A stretch of 64,000 nucleotides of DNA, taken from the NCBI GenBank assembly GCA_946807835.1, contig OX327684.1, forward strand, positions 10,372,001 to 10,436,000, given 5' to 3'. Origin of the DNA: Ailanthus altissimus (Eukaryota > Streptophyta > Magnoliopsida > Sapindales > Simaroubaceae). A program made the translations under genes and the position numbers. The number at the start of each line of letters is the position of its first letter. Within the stretch, counting starts at the first letter, position 1. The notes under the pieces were generated by a model. That model had not been told where the DNA came from and searched no databases. It saw only the letters and a list, made by a program, of their open reading frames with translations. Of the stretch, positions 36,501-47,775 are shown one piece after another.

Positions 36501-37847
36501 AATGATTGCCCCGGTTACAGGAACTCGGACCTTGTAAGAAGTGAAATCCTTAAATATGTCGTCTATATTAGCAACATATGGTCTTAATACATCACAGCTG
36601 TTAAATACTGAGATAATATAAGGAAAATAAGGATACTTGATATTACGAAAGAACTTCTGACTGGCAGTATCACTAAGACAATTTTCTGAAATTACACATA
36701 TGATGCTCTAACAACTTTGACCTTACCTTCACCTTCATATGCTTCTAACACGGGTGAAAGCTAGTTCTAGAAGAAACTGACGGAGGGAATTGACAAGTTT
36801 GCATTAATTTGACAAATGAAACATCAATAATGCAAAGAAAAAGAAAGAAAAAGATGATCGAAGGATACGTAAGGATGTGAACTCCTTCAAAGTGAATGAC
36901 TTGAGCGATGGATTGTTTTCCACTGAATTGTCTTCATAGAACCAGTGGGCATACTCCACAAGAAACAGAATCCTCTCAAATGACTGTTGATCTTCTTGTG
37001 GCACATTTAACACAAAACGACTGCAGCACAATTGTTTGACCAAAAGGATTACAGAGACACAACGAAGAACAAAAAAACCAAACAAGTTGTTGATATAAAA
37101 GAAGAAAATAAAGAACAAACATTTCCATTGATACAAGTGCACTCCAACAACAAAGCTAAAATACAACATCACATCACTGCTAAAGAATTTAACAGTTTCT
37201 TTGGCAACCAAAGACAATACAGAATTCAAAAACATAAACTGAAAGCAAAACAACATTTAAATTCATTTTTCTTAAATGAGCAGCAAATCAGATCACCAAT
37301 GTACAAGAATTTTTTTTAATTTTCTGAGTTTCTAGCAAGCAAACAGTCCATAAAAAGTTGGAAAAGCATCCACTAACCTAAATAATAGACCAATTAAAAA
37401 AAATTTAACTTTTTTTTTTAATGCAAGGAGGAAATTAGCCATAAAGAGTCGGAAGAAAAAGAGTGTGAACCAAGTAGAGAAAATGTAGTTCAATTACATT
37501 AACTTAACAACAAGCAAAATATGTAGTTTCATTTGATCGGCTACCTCGCGAGGATCTCAAAATTATTATTTTTATTTTCTCCTTTTTATTTTCTTGGGAG
37601 TTTCTAGGCAGCCAAACAGTCCATAAAGAGTTCACAAACATAAACTAAACGACGAGGTAGCTAATTTGATCGTGCAATCCCGCGAGAACTCAAAATTTCA
37701 AAATTTTCTTATCTCTACCGTGAGTTTCTCGTCAATTAAACAGTTGCAAAAATTAATGAATTACCTGCAGAGATCGTCGAGGAGTTCCTGCGGAGGAAGG
37801 CCGCCGTTCTTCAACGGCGCGCTTGACGATCGAGGGAGACCTGACAT
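33503..37847 (-). CDS. DCP2: mRNA-decapping enzyme DCP2 (Nudix hydrolase)
   Basis: Catalytic subunit of the cytoplasmic decapping complex, which removes the 5' cap of mRNA and feeds it to 5'-3' decay in processing bodies. Eight exons read with consistent phase and GT...AG borders: 37847-37765, 37020-36869, 36607-36480, 36357-36262, 35552-35400, 34584-34481, 34395-34328 and 33687-33503, giving 322 residues. The N-terminal DCP2 domain (Box [21 protein letters not shown] and the following segments) precedes the Nudix domain. The Nudix box is complete at 138-160: G138, E144, R152-E153, E156-E157 and G159-F160, supplying the metal-binding glutamates. The C-terminal tail is short and ends [20 protein letters not shown] recall longer tails in some plant homologues, so an extra exon or alternative end is possible. 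The gene looks intact. It lies head-to-head, about 1 kb from the peptidase-like pseudogene. Confidence 0.95.
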
Positions 37848-38834
37848 CGCCGGCAAAGAGGAAATCAAATTCAAGTTCGAAAACCTAATTGTGTTTTTGT
37901 TTTTTATATTTTTGATTTTAGTTTTGAGAGGGAGTGAAAAGGGATTGCAGAAGCGCTCTCTTATTGGGATCTGGGAGTGAGCCGAGGAAGCAACAATTGT
38001 TTGTTCCAAAGCCAAAGCCAAAAGCCTCTCTCTGGAGCTTCTTTTTAATTTTGTCTTTTATATCCGGATCATTTGCCAACCGGAATGAACCGGATTTTTT
38101 ATTTATTTATTTTTTGTCTTACATTTTAGATAATTTTTTTTGTATGATTATTAATTTTAAGATATTATTAGCCATTTTTTAATATTACATAAATAAATTC
38201 GAATAAGAAACCTCTTGCTTTTTTCTTTCTTTTTCCAAAAAAACCTCTTGTTTTTTTTAAAGAGGTGTTTTGCAAATTAGAATAATTAGTACCCATTAAT
38301 CTTATAATAAAACAGACAGAAAATTTTTAATAATTTCAAAATTAAAAGTCTTTAATCAAAATGTCGTATACAAATAAGTTTGAATTCTTTTAATTTTTAT
38401 TATTAGTGTGTTTGAATTTATGGCCTCAATATATGTTATAATATTAGTTTTTTAACTAAATTTTATTAATGCCAATTAATATAAGAAATCTGAAGTTCGA
38501 ATCTTGTATTAAATATTATTTCAAAATTTACATTAAAAAAATAATGAATTTACTAAAGGAAAAAGATTTTAGTATTTTCCTTTAAACATAAATTACAAAA
38601 ATTTCATTCAATTTTTTTTTTGATCCAATCTCAAATATTAAAAAACAAAACAATTTTTACAAATAGGTCCCTAATTTTTCGAAGTTCTTTTTAAATTTCA
38701 ATACCAATCCCAAATGTAGTTGTTAACGTCGTTTTCCAGTCTGCAACTACAGACACTTATGAATCAACTCTCTTTCGTAATAAAGCTCTAAACTTTTTGA
38801 TTAATCAAACAAACAACAATCACCGGACAAAACA
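37848..38834. other. Divergent intergenic region between DCP2 and the peptidase-like gene
   Basis: Nearly 1 kb of AT-rich sequence holding the promoters of two head-to-head genes. No TATA box is convincing on either side. The 86-codon frame that extends DCP2 upstream of its ATG (to 38021) is the 5' leader read in frame, not protein. Confidence 0.55.
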
Positions 38835-39424
38835 ATGCGAAAACGACCTCAAGCTGCTGCTGCTGCTGCTTCTTCTTCCTCTTTTTCCTCTTCAGCATCT
38901 AAACAATGGAAAGCGGATGAAGATATCACTAAAACGAGTAAAGCTCACGTGATAGCGCCAAGCGCTCGGGATTTGGTGGACGGTTGTATTTTTGGCCTTC
39001 ATCTACACCGCTTGGGGCGTTTATTATTATCAGTTCGAGTACATGCCTCTGCTGCTCAGCGCGGAGCAGGCCGGCAAAAGAGGATTTTCGGAGCTTGAGG
39101 CCATCAAGCACGTCGAAGCGTTGACTGAATTGGGACCGCATCCTGTTGGCTCTGACGCTCTCGATCGCGCTCTGCAGGTTATATTTGATTGCATTTATTT
39201 ATTATTATTATTAGCTTTTTTTTAGTGGATGTTTATGAAATTATGTTCAGTATATGTTGCGTTGGTATGCCAATTGAGGTGAGCGATTTTGACTTTTGAA
39301 TAGGCTATGGCATATTCTAGCGCTTCGACGAACAGGCAAAACGCTTTGGTGGATAAAAAGTACGTCAGGAATTTTCTTGAAGGAGCTTTTGATAGAAAAT
39401 GCCTGGTTTCAAAATTAATTGCTG

Positions 39425-39830
39425 GAAGTGCTTTCTGTAGAAGCACTTGATAAGCTTTCAAGTATTTTAAGTTCTTTTATAGAAAGCATTTTCACACTTG
39501 AGGTGCTTTCTGCAGGAGCACTTGATAAGCGCTTTCAAGTGTTTTAATTTCTTTTATAGAAAGCATTTTCACGCTTGAAGTGCTTTTTGTAGAAGCACTT
39601 ATCATATGTTTTAAGTGCTTTTATGGAAAGCATTATCATGCTTGAAGTGCTTTCTGCAGGTGCATTTGATAAGTGCTTTCGGAAAAGTTTTAAGTGCTTC
39701 CATACAAAGCTTTTTTACGCTTGAAGTGCTTTTTTCCGTAGCACTTGATAAGCTTTCATGCGTTTTAAGTGCTATAAAGCATTTTCACGCTTAAAAGTAC
39801 TTTCTAGTGTTTTAAGTGCTTTTTTTATGA
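39425..39830. repeat. Palindromic minisatellite in peptidase intron 1
   Basis: Five to six diverged units of 67-79 bases start at about 39425, 39501, 39578, 39645, 39724 and 39793. Each begins with a small palindrome of the form AAGTGCTTTCTGCAGAAGCACTT and ends near GCATTTTCACGCTTG. The units would form repeated hairpins in RNA or single-stranded DNA. The array lies just 3' of the first exon. Confidence 0.8.
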
Positions 39831-40499
39831 AGCTTTACAAATGATTCTATAGAAAGAGAATTTGAGTGTTTCTACATAAAGCACATTCGAGTGCATTTAT
39901 AGAACGGTGTTTTCAAGAGCTTTTACAGAAAGCACCTTTGCTCAAAAAAATCTTTTTATTTTATTTTTTCTATAAAACACCTTCAAATACACCCATACTC
40001 TGTTCTGTATATGCTTATCTCTGTTTTTGTTCTTTGTATATACTTGGTTACACATTATAAAGGCAAAAAGAAGACTCCCATTTGCCTATGCTCTCATTGC
40101 TAATGGTCTGAACTAGATGTAACTGGAGCCTTTATCATTGTGAATTGATTGTATATCAATTTTATAATTGGTGATTTTTCATATGAAATCATTTCATAGC
40201 TGTCATGGTTGACATGCTTTTCACCACAGTATGAATTGGCAGCAACTGAAAAAAAAAGAAAACGAGTCATTGGGAGGTTGATGTTGATGTGGACTTTCTC
40301 CATGCAAAATCTGGTGCAAATCGTCTCGTCAATGGCATTTTCAAGGGGAGAACACTTATTTATTTAGATCTAAACCACATCATAGTAAGAATCCTGCCGA
40401 AATTTGCATCTGAGGCAGGAGAAAATGCTATTCTGGTCTCTTCGCATATTGATACTGTTTTTGCAGCGCATGCTTTCTTCACCTCTTGAATTTCATATG

Positions 40500-41630
40500 T
40501 TATGTTCTAGCAAATTACTTCTATATATATATATATATATCTTAATTTGTAAGTTCTGTCAATTCTGTTTTCAATTGGATTATTCTTTGCAGGTTATTGT
40601 TGGCTGTGATGATCTTCATTCCTAGCATTGATCTTTTTTTGTTTTTTGTGGTATGCATATGAGTTAATTGTCCAAAGTAGGCAATACCAGCATAAAACCC
40701 AGAACTAAAACTCTAGGGTTTAGAAATGTGATAAGATTCTATGAATTTTATTATTTTCTTGAGGATAAAGCAAGAAAAAAATTATAATTCCGAGTCATTT
40801 AGTGGTTTCAGTTATCTTGCAATCTATTCCAGATATAGTCTGCATCATAGTTGAAAAGAAAAGGCAAAAGAAGAGATTACATAGCTATTAGCTCATTTCA
40901 GGAAGCTGTAACCTTTAGCCTTTTCTTTTTATTATTCCCTTGGTTCTGATGGCAACAAGGTTGGTTTAGGGCAAGGGGACCTTGCTGACACCACCCTGCC
41001 ATGTCAGAATCTCCTCATCTCTCCCTATGCCCTGGATCAACAGAATCCCAACCTACCAAAACCATATGCATATACACAGTGAACAAGGAAGAGAATGAGT
41101 ATATAAACATTGCAACTAATGACAGAGGCAGCATATTTGAGGGTGGGCAAGCGTAGATGGGAATGTTGTGATGATATATCTGGAGTCAATACCTGAAGAG
41201 AAGATGACTACAGACTCAGAAGTTATGAGCTGATTACAGAAGATCATAGATGATAGATGTGAGTTGTGAAGTTCTATGAGAGGGAGGCACGGAGTGTGAA
41301 AGAGGGTAGAAAAATCCCTAATTTGATTCAAATTCAAAAGGCATTTTGTTATATATATTGGGGGCTGCAAGCTAAAGCAGTCTTCACCCTTACTCCATTC
41401 ATGTCAGTATTGTGGCTACGACCCTTGTTTATCCCTTGCATTTACAGAAAACCTTCTTTATTCAGCTCTAAGATCTGAGCTGGTGGTTTTAAGTTGCTTC
41501 ACGGCATCTTATCATATGCTCCGCTTTATCTCTCCTTTTTCTTTCTTTATTTTTCTTTATTTTTCTCCTCTTGGATGTGTTTTTTTATAAACTTTGTTTG
41601 CTACCTCATAAAGTGCTTTGCATGGTTCAG
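40500..41630. other. Peptidase intron 3 with possible old insertion
   Basis: The intron between the second and third exons includes a less AT-rich stretch at about 40910-41470, unlike its flanks, which may be inserted repeat DNA. No termini, target duplication or protein domain could be defined. A (TA)n run lies at 40524-40540. Confidence 0.3.
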
Positions 41631-44600
41631 GGAAGGGCTGGAGATTGTAGTTCATGTGTTGCTGTTATGTTGGAACTTGCTCGAGCAATGTTTCAGTGGG
41701 CTCATGGATTTAAGAATGCTGTCATATTTTTATTTAATACAGGGGAGTAGGAGGGTCTAAATGGTGCTCATAGCTTCATAACCCAGGTTGGAAGAGTTTT
41801 TAAATGCTTTTTTTCTTTTTCCCTTGATTTATGCCTTCTGTAAATTGTCTATGTGCCACAAGCATGTGTAAGAGCACTTGTTTCTTAGTAATTATGCCTT
41901 CTATAAATTTCTATTGTGCCACATGTGGTCATCCATGTGTTTTGGAGGGGAGGAGGATGCAGGGTGTTAATGGTTTTGCATACTTTCTCATTAGTTACTG
42001 GAAATTTGATCCAATGATCATGATATAAATATAACATGTTTAAAGATACACATCTACAGAATCAGAAAGACACTCACACGTGAATCTGTGTGCAGTGGAT
42101 GGGTTGGATATTACAATATTTACGGTTTTCTCATTCATTACTATGCAGAATTATTTTGAAACACGTGTAAGAGCACTTTTTTCTTAGTAATCAAAGCTCA
42201 TATTTTTCCATGAAAGCACAACGTCTGATATGTAGAGTAATTAAGATTTCAATACACGGATGCAGCATCCCTGGAGTAGAACTGTTCGTGTGGCTATAGA
42301 TTTGGAGGCTATGGATATTGGAGGGAAATCTAGCATTTTCCAGGTGCAGTTTTTTGATTAGCATATTCTTATTCTATTTTCATCTATTTCACTACATGTG
42401 GTTAATATGAACTTTCTGATAAATTGGCTCTGCTTGAATGGTATTAAATGAACAGATTTCTGTTTAAAAATACTTAAGTCATCGTTAGGTCTGTGTCTAG
42501 GAGACTGATCTTCTATTGTTTAACATGGTGACTCATCTATTTTTCCAAAATATCCATTTTTCTGTCCTGATATATCTTGCAAATTGCATATTTTTGTAAT
42601 TATCAAGTCCAAAATGGTGTTGTTTGGTCTTAGTGAGATGATTGTGTGTTAAAGGAACATAGTGAGGAAAGCATCCGGGGAATTCATGCTAACTACTAAC
42701 TCTTCTAATTTATTCCTGCACTTGCTAGGTATCTTAATAGTTGGTGTGCTGGAAATGTATCACACAGAAACCTTGTCTTTCTGTGTCTGACCTGGGTGCT
42801 TCATATAGTTTAATGTGCTTTTGTATTATAACTGATGAGGAATAATTTACTCAGTGAATATTCAAATTCTAGTTTCTGTAAGTTCTATATTGTTTATGTA
42901 GCCTGACAATGCCAACAAATGGTTTGTGCAATTCATTCTATGGGTAATGGCAGAATGCACACTATTCATAGTCTGTTAATGAATAAATATAAATTGTACA
43001 AGATGATGATCATGAATTCTTTATTCTGCATGCTTTGATGCTGTGTTTTAGTTTATTGTATCAATACATAGAACAGCATGATGTGATATATGTGTCTCTT
43101 CTGTGTGTCTATTTGTTATTCTCTTGAGACTGATGTGATAAATTGCTAATCAGTAAAGTGCTGCTGTTGCCCTAAGTTTGTTGGTTGTTTCCTGTATGTG
43201 TTTAGCACATTTTCTTCACTCTCTCATGTTTTCTTCCTTGTCATAAAGGCTGGTTCTCATCCATGGGCTATTGAGAAGTTTGCCTCGGTAGCAAAATACC
43301 CTTCCGCCCAAATCATAGTACAGGTTTGTTGTTCCACAATTTGATATTCCTTTCTCCCATTTCACTTTTCATTCTTTCTTTATACTTGTGTTACCAGCAA
43401 AACTTCATTCTGAATGCTGCAGGATTTATTTTCTGCTGGAGCCATTACATCAGCAACTGATTTCCAAATATACAAAGAGGTTGCTGGACTTTCGGCCCTT
43501 GACTTTGCATATACGGATAAAAGTGTAGTATATCATACTAAGGTGTGTCTTATATATATTTTTCAGCATTCATCAGAATCTTGATGACCTTTATTTCATT
43601 TTGCAATGCATAACAGCTCATTGAAATTCATACTTTATTTGGGTCAAAGGAATGAGATTCACGAGCACAACTCTCTTTCTCTCTCCTTTCTAATTAACTT
43701 AGCACCACACCCTAAAAGGTGTACATTTTCCAGGAAGTTATTGGTGCCATATATGGCTCAGAAACTTTTTATAACTTGGTGATGTCCAATCACACATACA
43801 TCATTATACTTATGAGTTATGTCCGTCATGATCTCATCCACCTTGCTTTGGTCTACATGCATCCTTACATGGCCAAACGTAACATCGCGCAATTTATGAT
43901 AGCATGGCTTGAAACTTATCTTGCTTTGAAATACTGAGTATGAGTTGAATTTTTCTGATGCAGAATGACAAATTAGATCTACTAAAACTGGGATCTCTTC
44001 AGCATCTTGGAGAAAATATGCTTGCTTTTCTGCTTCAGGTCGCTTCATCCACTGATCTTCCAAAAGGCAATGCAGAAGAGGGGAAAACTGACCTTGAGAC
44101 TGCTGTATTCTTTGACATTCTGGTATTGGTACCTTCATAACTGCTAAAAGTTTAGACGCTGTTCCTAGCTCCTTGTGTCCCCCCTTTCCGCTCTTTTGTT
44201 TTCCGTTTTGAGTGATAGGTTGATTCTTGTGGGGCATTCTGATAACCTGAAATGGCATTTGCTATTTGGATTTGTAACTCTTGTTCTACCCCAGGGTTCA
44301 TACATGATCTTATACTGTCAACGTTTTGCAAGTATGCTTCACAATTCAGTGATAATGCAGTCACTTCTTATCTGGACTGCATCATTGGTTATAGGTGGTT
44401 ATCCAGCTGCAATTTCGTTCGCTTTGACATCTTTGACTGCTATCCTCATGTGGGTATTTTCAATTAGTTTGTCTGTTCTCGTTGCCTTCATTTGCCCCAA
44501 ATTTCTTCATCACCATTGCCCTATGTGGCAAGTCCTCGGTTAGTGGTTGGGTTGTTTGCTGCACCTGCTTTCCTTGGGGCATTAACTGGTCAACATGTGG

Positions 44601-47600
44601 GTTATATAACTCTGAAAGCATATCTTGCAAATACACATTCTAAGAGAAAGCTGTTACCACTTGGTAGTCCAGCTGAGGTGGTCAAGTTGAAAGCCGAAAG
44701 ATCGCTCTTTAAAGCAGGTTTTCTTCAGTGGCTCATTCTTCTCGTGGTAGGAAACTACTACAACATTGGATCCACTTATCTAGCTCTTGTTTGGCTAGTC
44801 CAACCAGCATTTGCATGTAAGTTTGCATGTACAACTATCTTCATATGGCTACAAGTTAATGTGTGTATGAGATGGATTTTAGATGTTAGATACCGATTTC
44901 ATGAAAAGCATGTATATGAGATTGACGAGATATGATATATAGAAATTTTTATTCCAAGCAGCTGCATTAAAATAACTTTTCATATTGGAATGTGCAGATG
45001 GCTTTCTTGAAGCAACTTTAACTCCAGCAACTTGCCACTATGCTGATAGGCTTGGCTGCTCGATCCAGTTGTATTCTCTGCTGGCAACTTTATTCGATTA
45101 GCTGGCATAATCGTAGCAATTGTGGTTAGATTAGGTAAAACATTATAACTTGCTAATTGTTAAAGTTTTTAAGTAAAATTTTCTTTTCTTTATCTTTGGA
45201 AATAAAGAATTCATGTTTGAGTTGAAATTCTGGCCTCCTTTGTTTGGTGTTCTTGTTGGTTGTTTAGCATGCTACATTTCTGAGTAGAACATTGTTATTA
45301 AGGCAAGTTCCATAGGTCTCTTTGAACCTACACGCAAGGGGCATTAACAACGTGTATTTGAGGAAGGTAAGGCAGAATTTTACTTGCAATATTCAATGAT
45401 GATGTAATCAACAAATTAATTAAATAATTTTTCAAGTTGTAAACCAACTAGTACAAATATTCAATGTCTAAAAAGGTATAAACATCTATATATTTTCTGA
45501 TGAACAAAACTCTATATTAACAATTTCAAACTCTAATGAATACATATACTTGTACTTGATATATCACAATCCAAACATCAATGGGAAAAAGCATCTTGGC
45601 ATCTAATGAGTTTAGCAGGAAACTCCCAATCCTGATTTCTTGATAATATCTTCAAAGGATTATATATTTTTCTCATAACCTTGAATCATGACTGACAAAG
45701 TAGACTAACAGACATATTATACATGCTGGTGTTTCAATGGCATCTTCCTTGTAGACATCATCCTTGATATTTATTATTGCACCCAGTAACTTTCTATAGA
45801 TGGGTTCCATTGCCTCATTTTTGTAACTTGAATTTTATTCTAGATTTGCTATTTGCAGAATGACAGCTGATCTTGTTGAGCTTTCATGCGCAGGAACCAA
45901 GGTGGCACCCCAGAGTGGCTGGGAAATGTCATACTGGCTGTTTTTATTGCTGTTGTTTTATGCCTCACTTTGGTGTATATTCTTTCATATGTTCATCTTT
46001 CAGGTATTCACTTCTCCAAATGCTTTCTCTTTGCTTACGACATTGTGTTATTTTGTTTCTGTTGCTGATGATTAGAGTTTCCATTAGATGGGGTGTCTAT
46101 TGGTTACTCGTGAGATAACTTTAGCAGATTCAAACCTAGAGACCACTTTAATTCATTAAGTACAACGCCATCATCTCAAGGAATAAGGTTGAATTGGTGT
46201 TATTTGGGGCATATATCTGGTCAAATTTAAAAACTTTGTCTGATCCAGATATTAATTGGATTGCATTTAATCTTAATAGCATAACAAAATGTTCTTCAGT
46301 ATTCTTTGGAAGATAAAATTTGTTGCCTTTGAAGAGCTCAATGGCATTTTAACATGTTAAGATGATAAATTATTTATGCTGTTTGTACAATTATTTTAGC
46401 AATATTCTGTAAATGTTATGATAATTGTCCTGCTTCCATGCATATAAATAATTGTAAGCACCATCCCGGAAGCTCTTTGAGGTGCTCATTGTTTTTCTTA
46501 GGACTTCTTTTCTTTTTCCTTTTCATCTCTTTTTTTTTTTGGTTGAAAAACAGTTTTTCCATTAGCTAGCATGTCAATTAGTTTGATCATGAGACAATTT
46601 TAGCATGTAAAACTAATACTCCATTAGCCATGGGTACCATCCCATATTTTTCTATGTTTAGTAATAAATTTTTGTTTCTCATTTTCTTTTCTTTTCTTTT
46701 TTCCATTTTTTTTTTGTTAAATGAGTAGGAAGAGGAAGAAGTAAACTCCATTCCTATGCTTGTTTGCTTGAAGTTTACTATTGACATCTTATTATGCTTG
46801 AAATTATTACCATAACTCCATTTACGTGTAAAATTGACGTCTAGGTGCAAAAGGACCAATTGCACTTGCAACTTGTGTCTTATTTGGCTTTCACTCATCT
46901 AGATGTTGCCCGGTAGCATTCCACCATTAAGTGAAGATACTGCCAGAGCTGTGGATGTAAGTTACACGAGTAGTTAGTAACTATTGCTTCACTGCTTTAT
47001 TTGTCAAATCATTGTTTGTTGATTGTACTTCGCATTTTCCCTTGAGAGTGGCCTCATTTTGCTGAAGTCCAACTACTGGGTTTACCAATACATCTACGGC
47101 AGATTCTTTTTAGAGTTATAGCAGTCCAATTTATCACCAAATAGTTTGATCATTTTGTTAACTAGCGGTCATTGCTTTACCAACTGAGATATATTAATGA
47201 ATGCAAGTGTTAAACTATATGTTCTATGTATTTTATGGTTCTCTGGTTGTCCATGTTGTGGATGCAGCTTGAAGATTTGGTGGAAACCAGAACCTAGTTC
47301 ATATGTAGCTTTATTTGCTACAACTCTTGGAAAGTTGATAATGGAGGTTGAACAAATTGAAGGAGGCATCGTTTGTGGTAGAAATGAGGTTGTTGATTTC
47401 TTTACTTTATCCATAGAATATGGTTGTTTGGCCTATGATGAAACAGGAGGAGGGTGGAGTCAATCAGAAATTCCCTCTATTCATGTTGATAGTGATACCA
47501 AGGAGAATGAAAGAATTACACATTTTTCAATTGATACAAAGGGTTCTGTACGTTGGTCTCTTGCAACCAATGCCAAGGAAATAGAAGATTTCATATTCTA

Positions 47601-47606
47601 AGGTAA

Positions 47607-47775
47607 TGTGAAAGAAGAGAATGTAATTCTATATTTCATTGTGAAGAAAACAGTATAATATATAGGAGAGAGGGCAACCCTAAAAAGGAAGTCCTCTATA
47701 CAAAAAAGGAATATCATTAATGCTTTCTTATTTTACGCCTACCATATATATATACCTACTATATACATTTCAACA
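47607..47775 (-). repeat. 3' LTR of the minus-strand Copia
   Basis: 169 bases, TGTGAAAGAAG to TTTCAACA on the plus strand. It matches 51588-51749 with few differences, so insertion is fairly recent relative to the decay of the host gene. Confidence 0.85.

Noticed and set aside
37032..37319. 95-codon plus-strand frame
   Set aside because: It lies in DCP2 intron 1, antisense, Lys/Gln-rich, with no family signal.
39425..39830. CRISPR-like array
   Set aside because: Units are contiguous diverged minisatellite copies without unique spacers, in a plant nuclear intron.
43758..44364. Minus-strand frames of 166 and 70 codons
   Set aside because: They are antisense to recognisable exons 7 and 8 of the peptidase relic.
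38835..47602. Sequencing noise as the cause of the peptidase frameshifts
   Set aside because: DCP2 (8 exons) and PIP2 (4 exons) in the same window read without a single indel, so a general error rate high enough to explain the lesions is unlikely.
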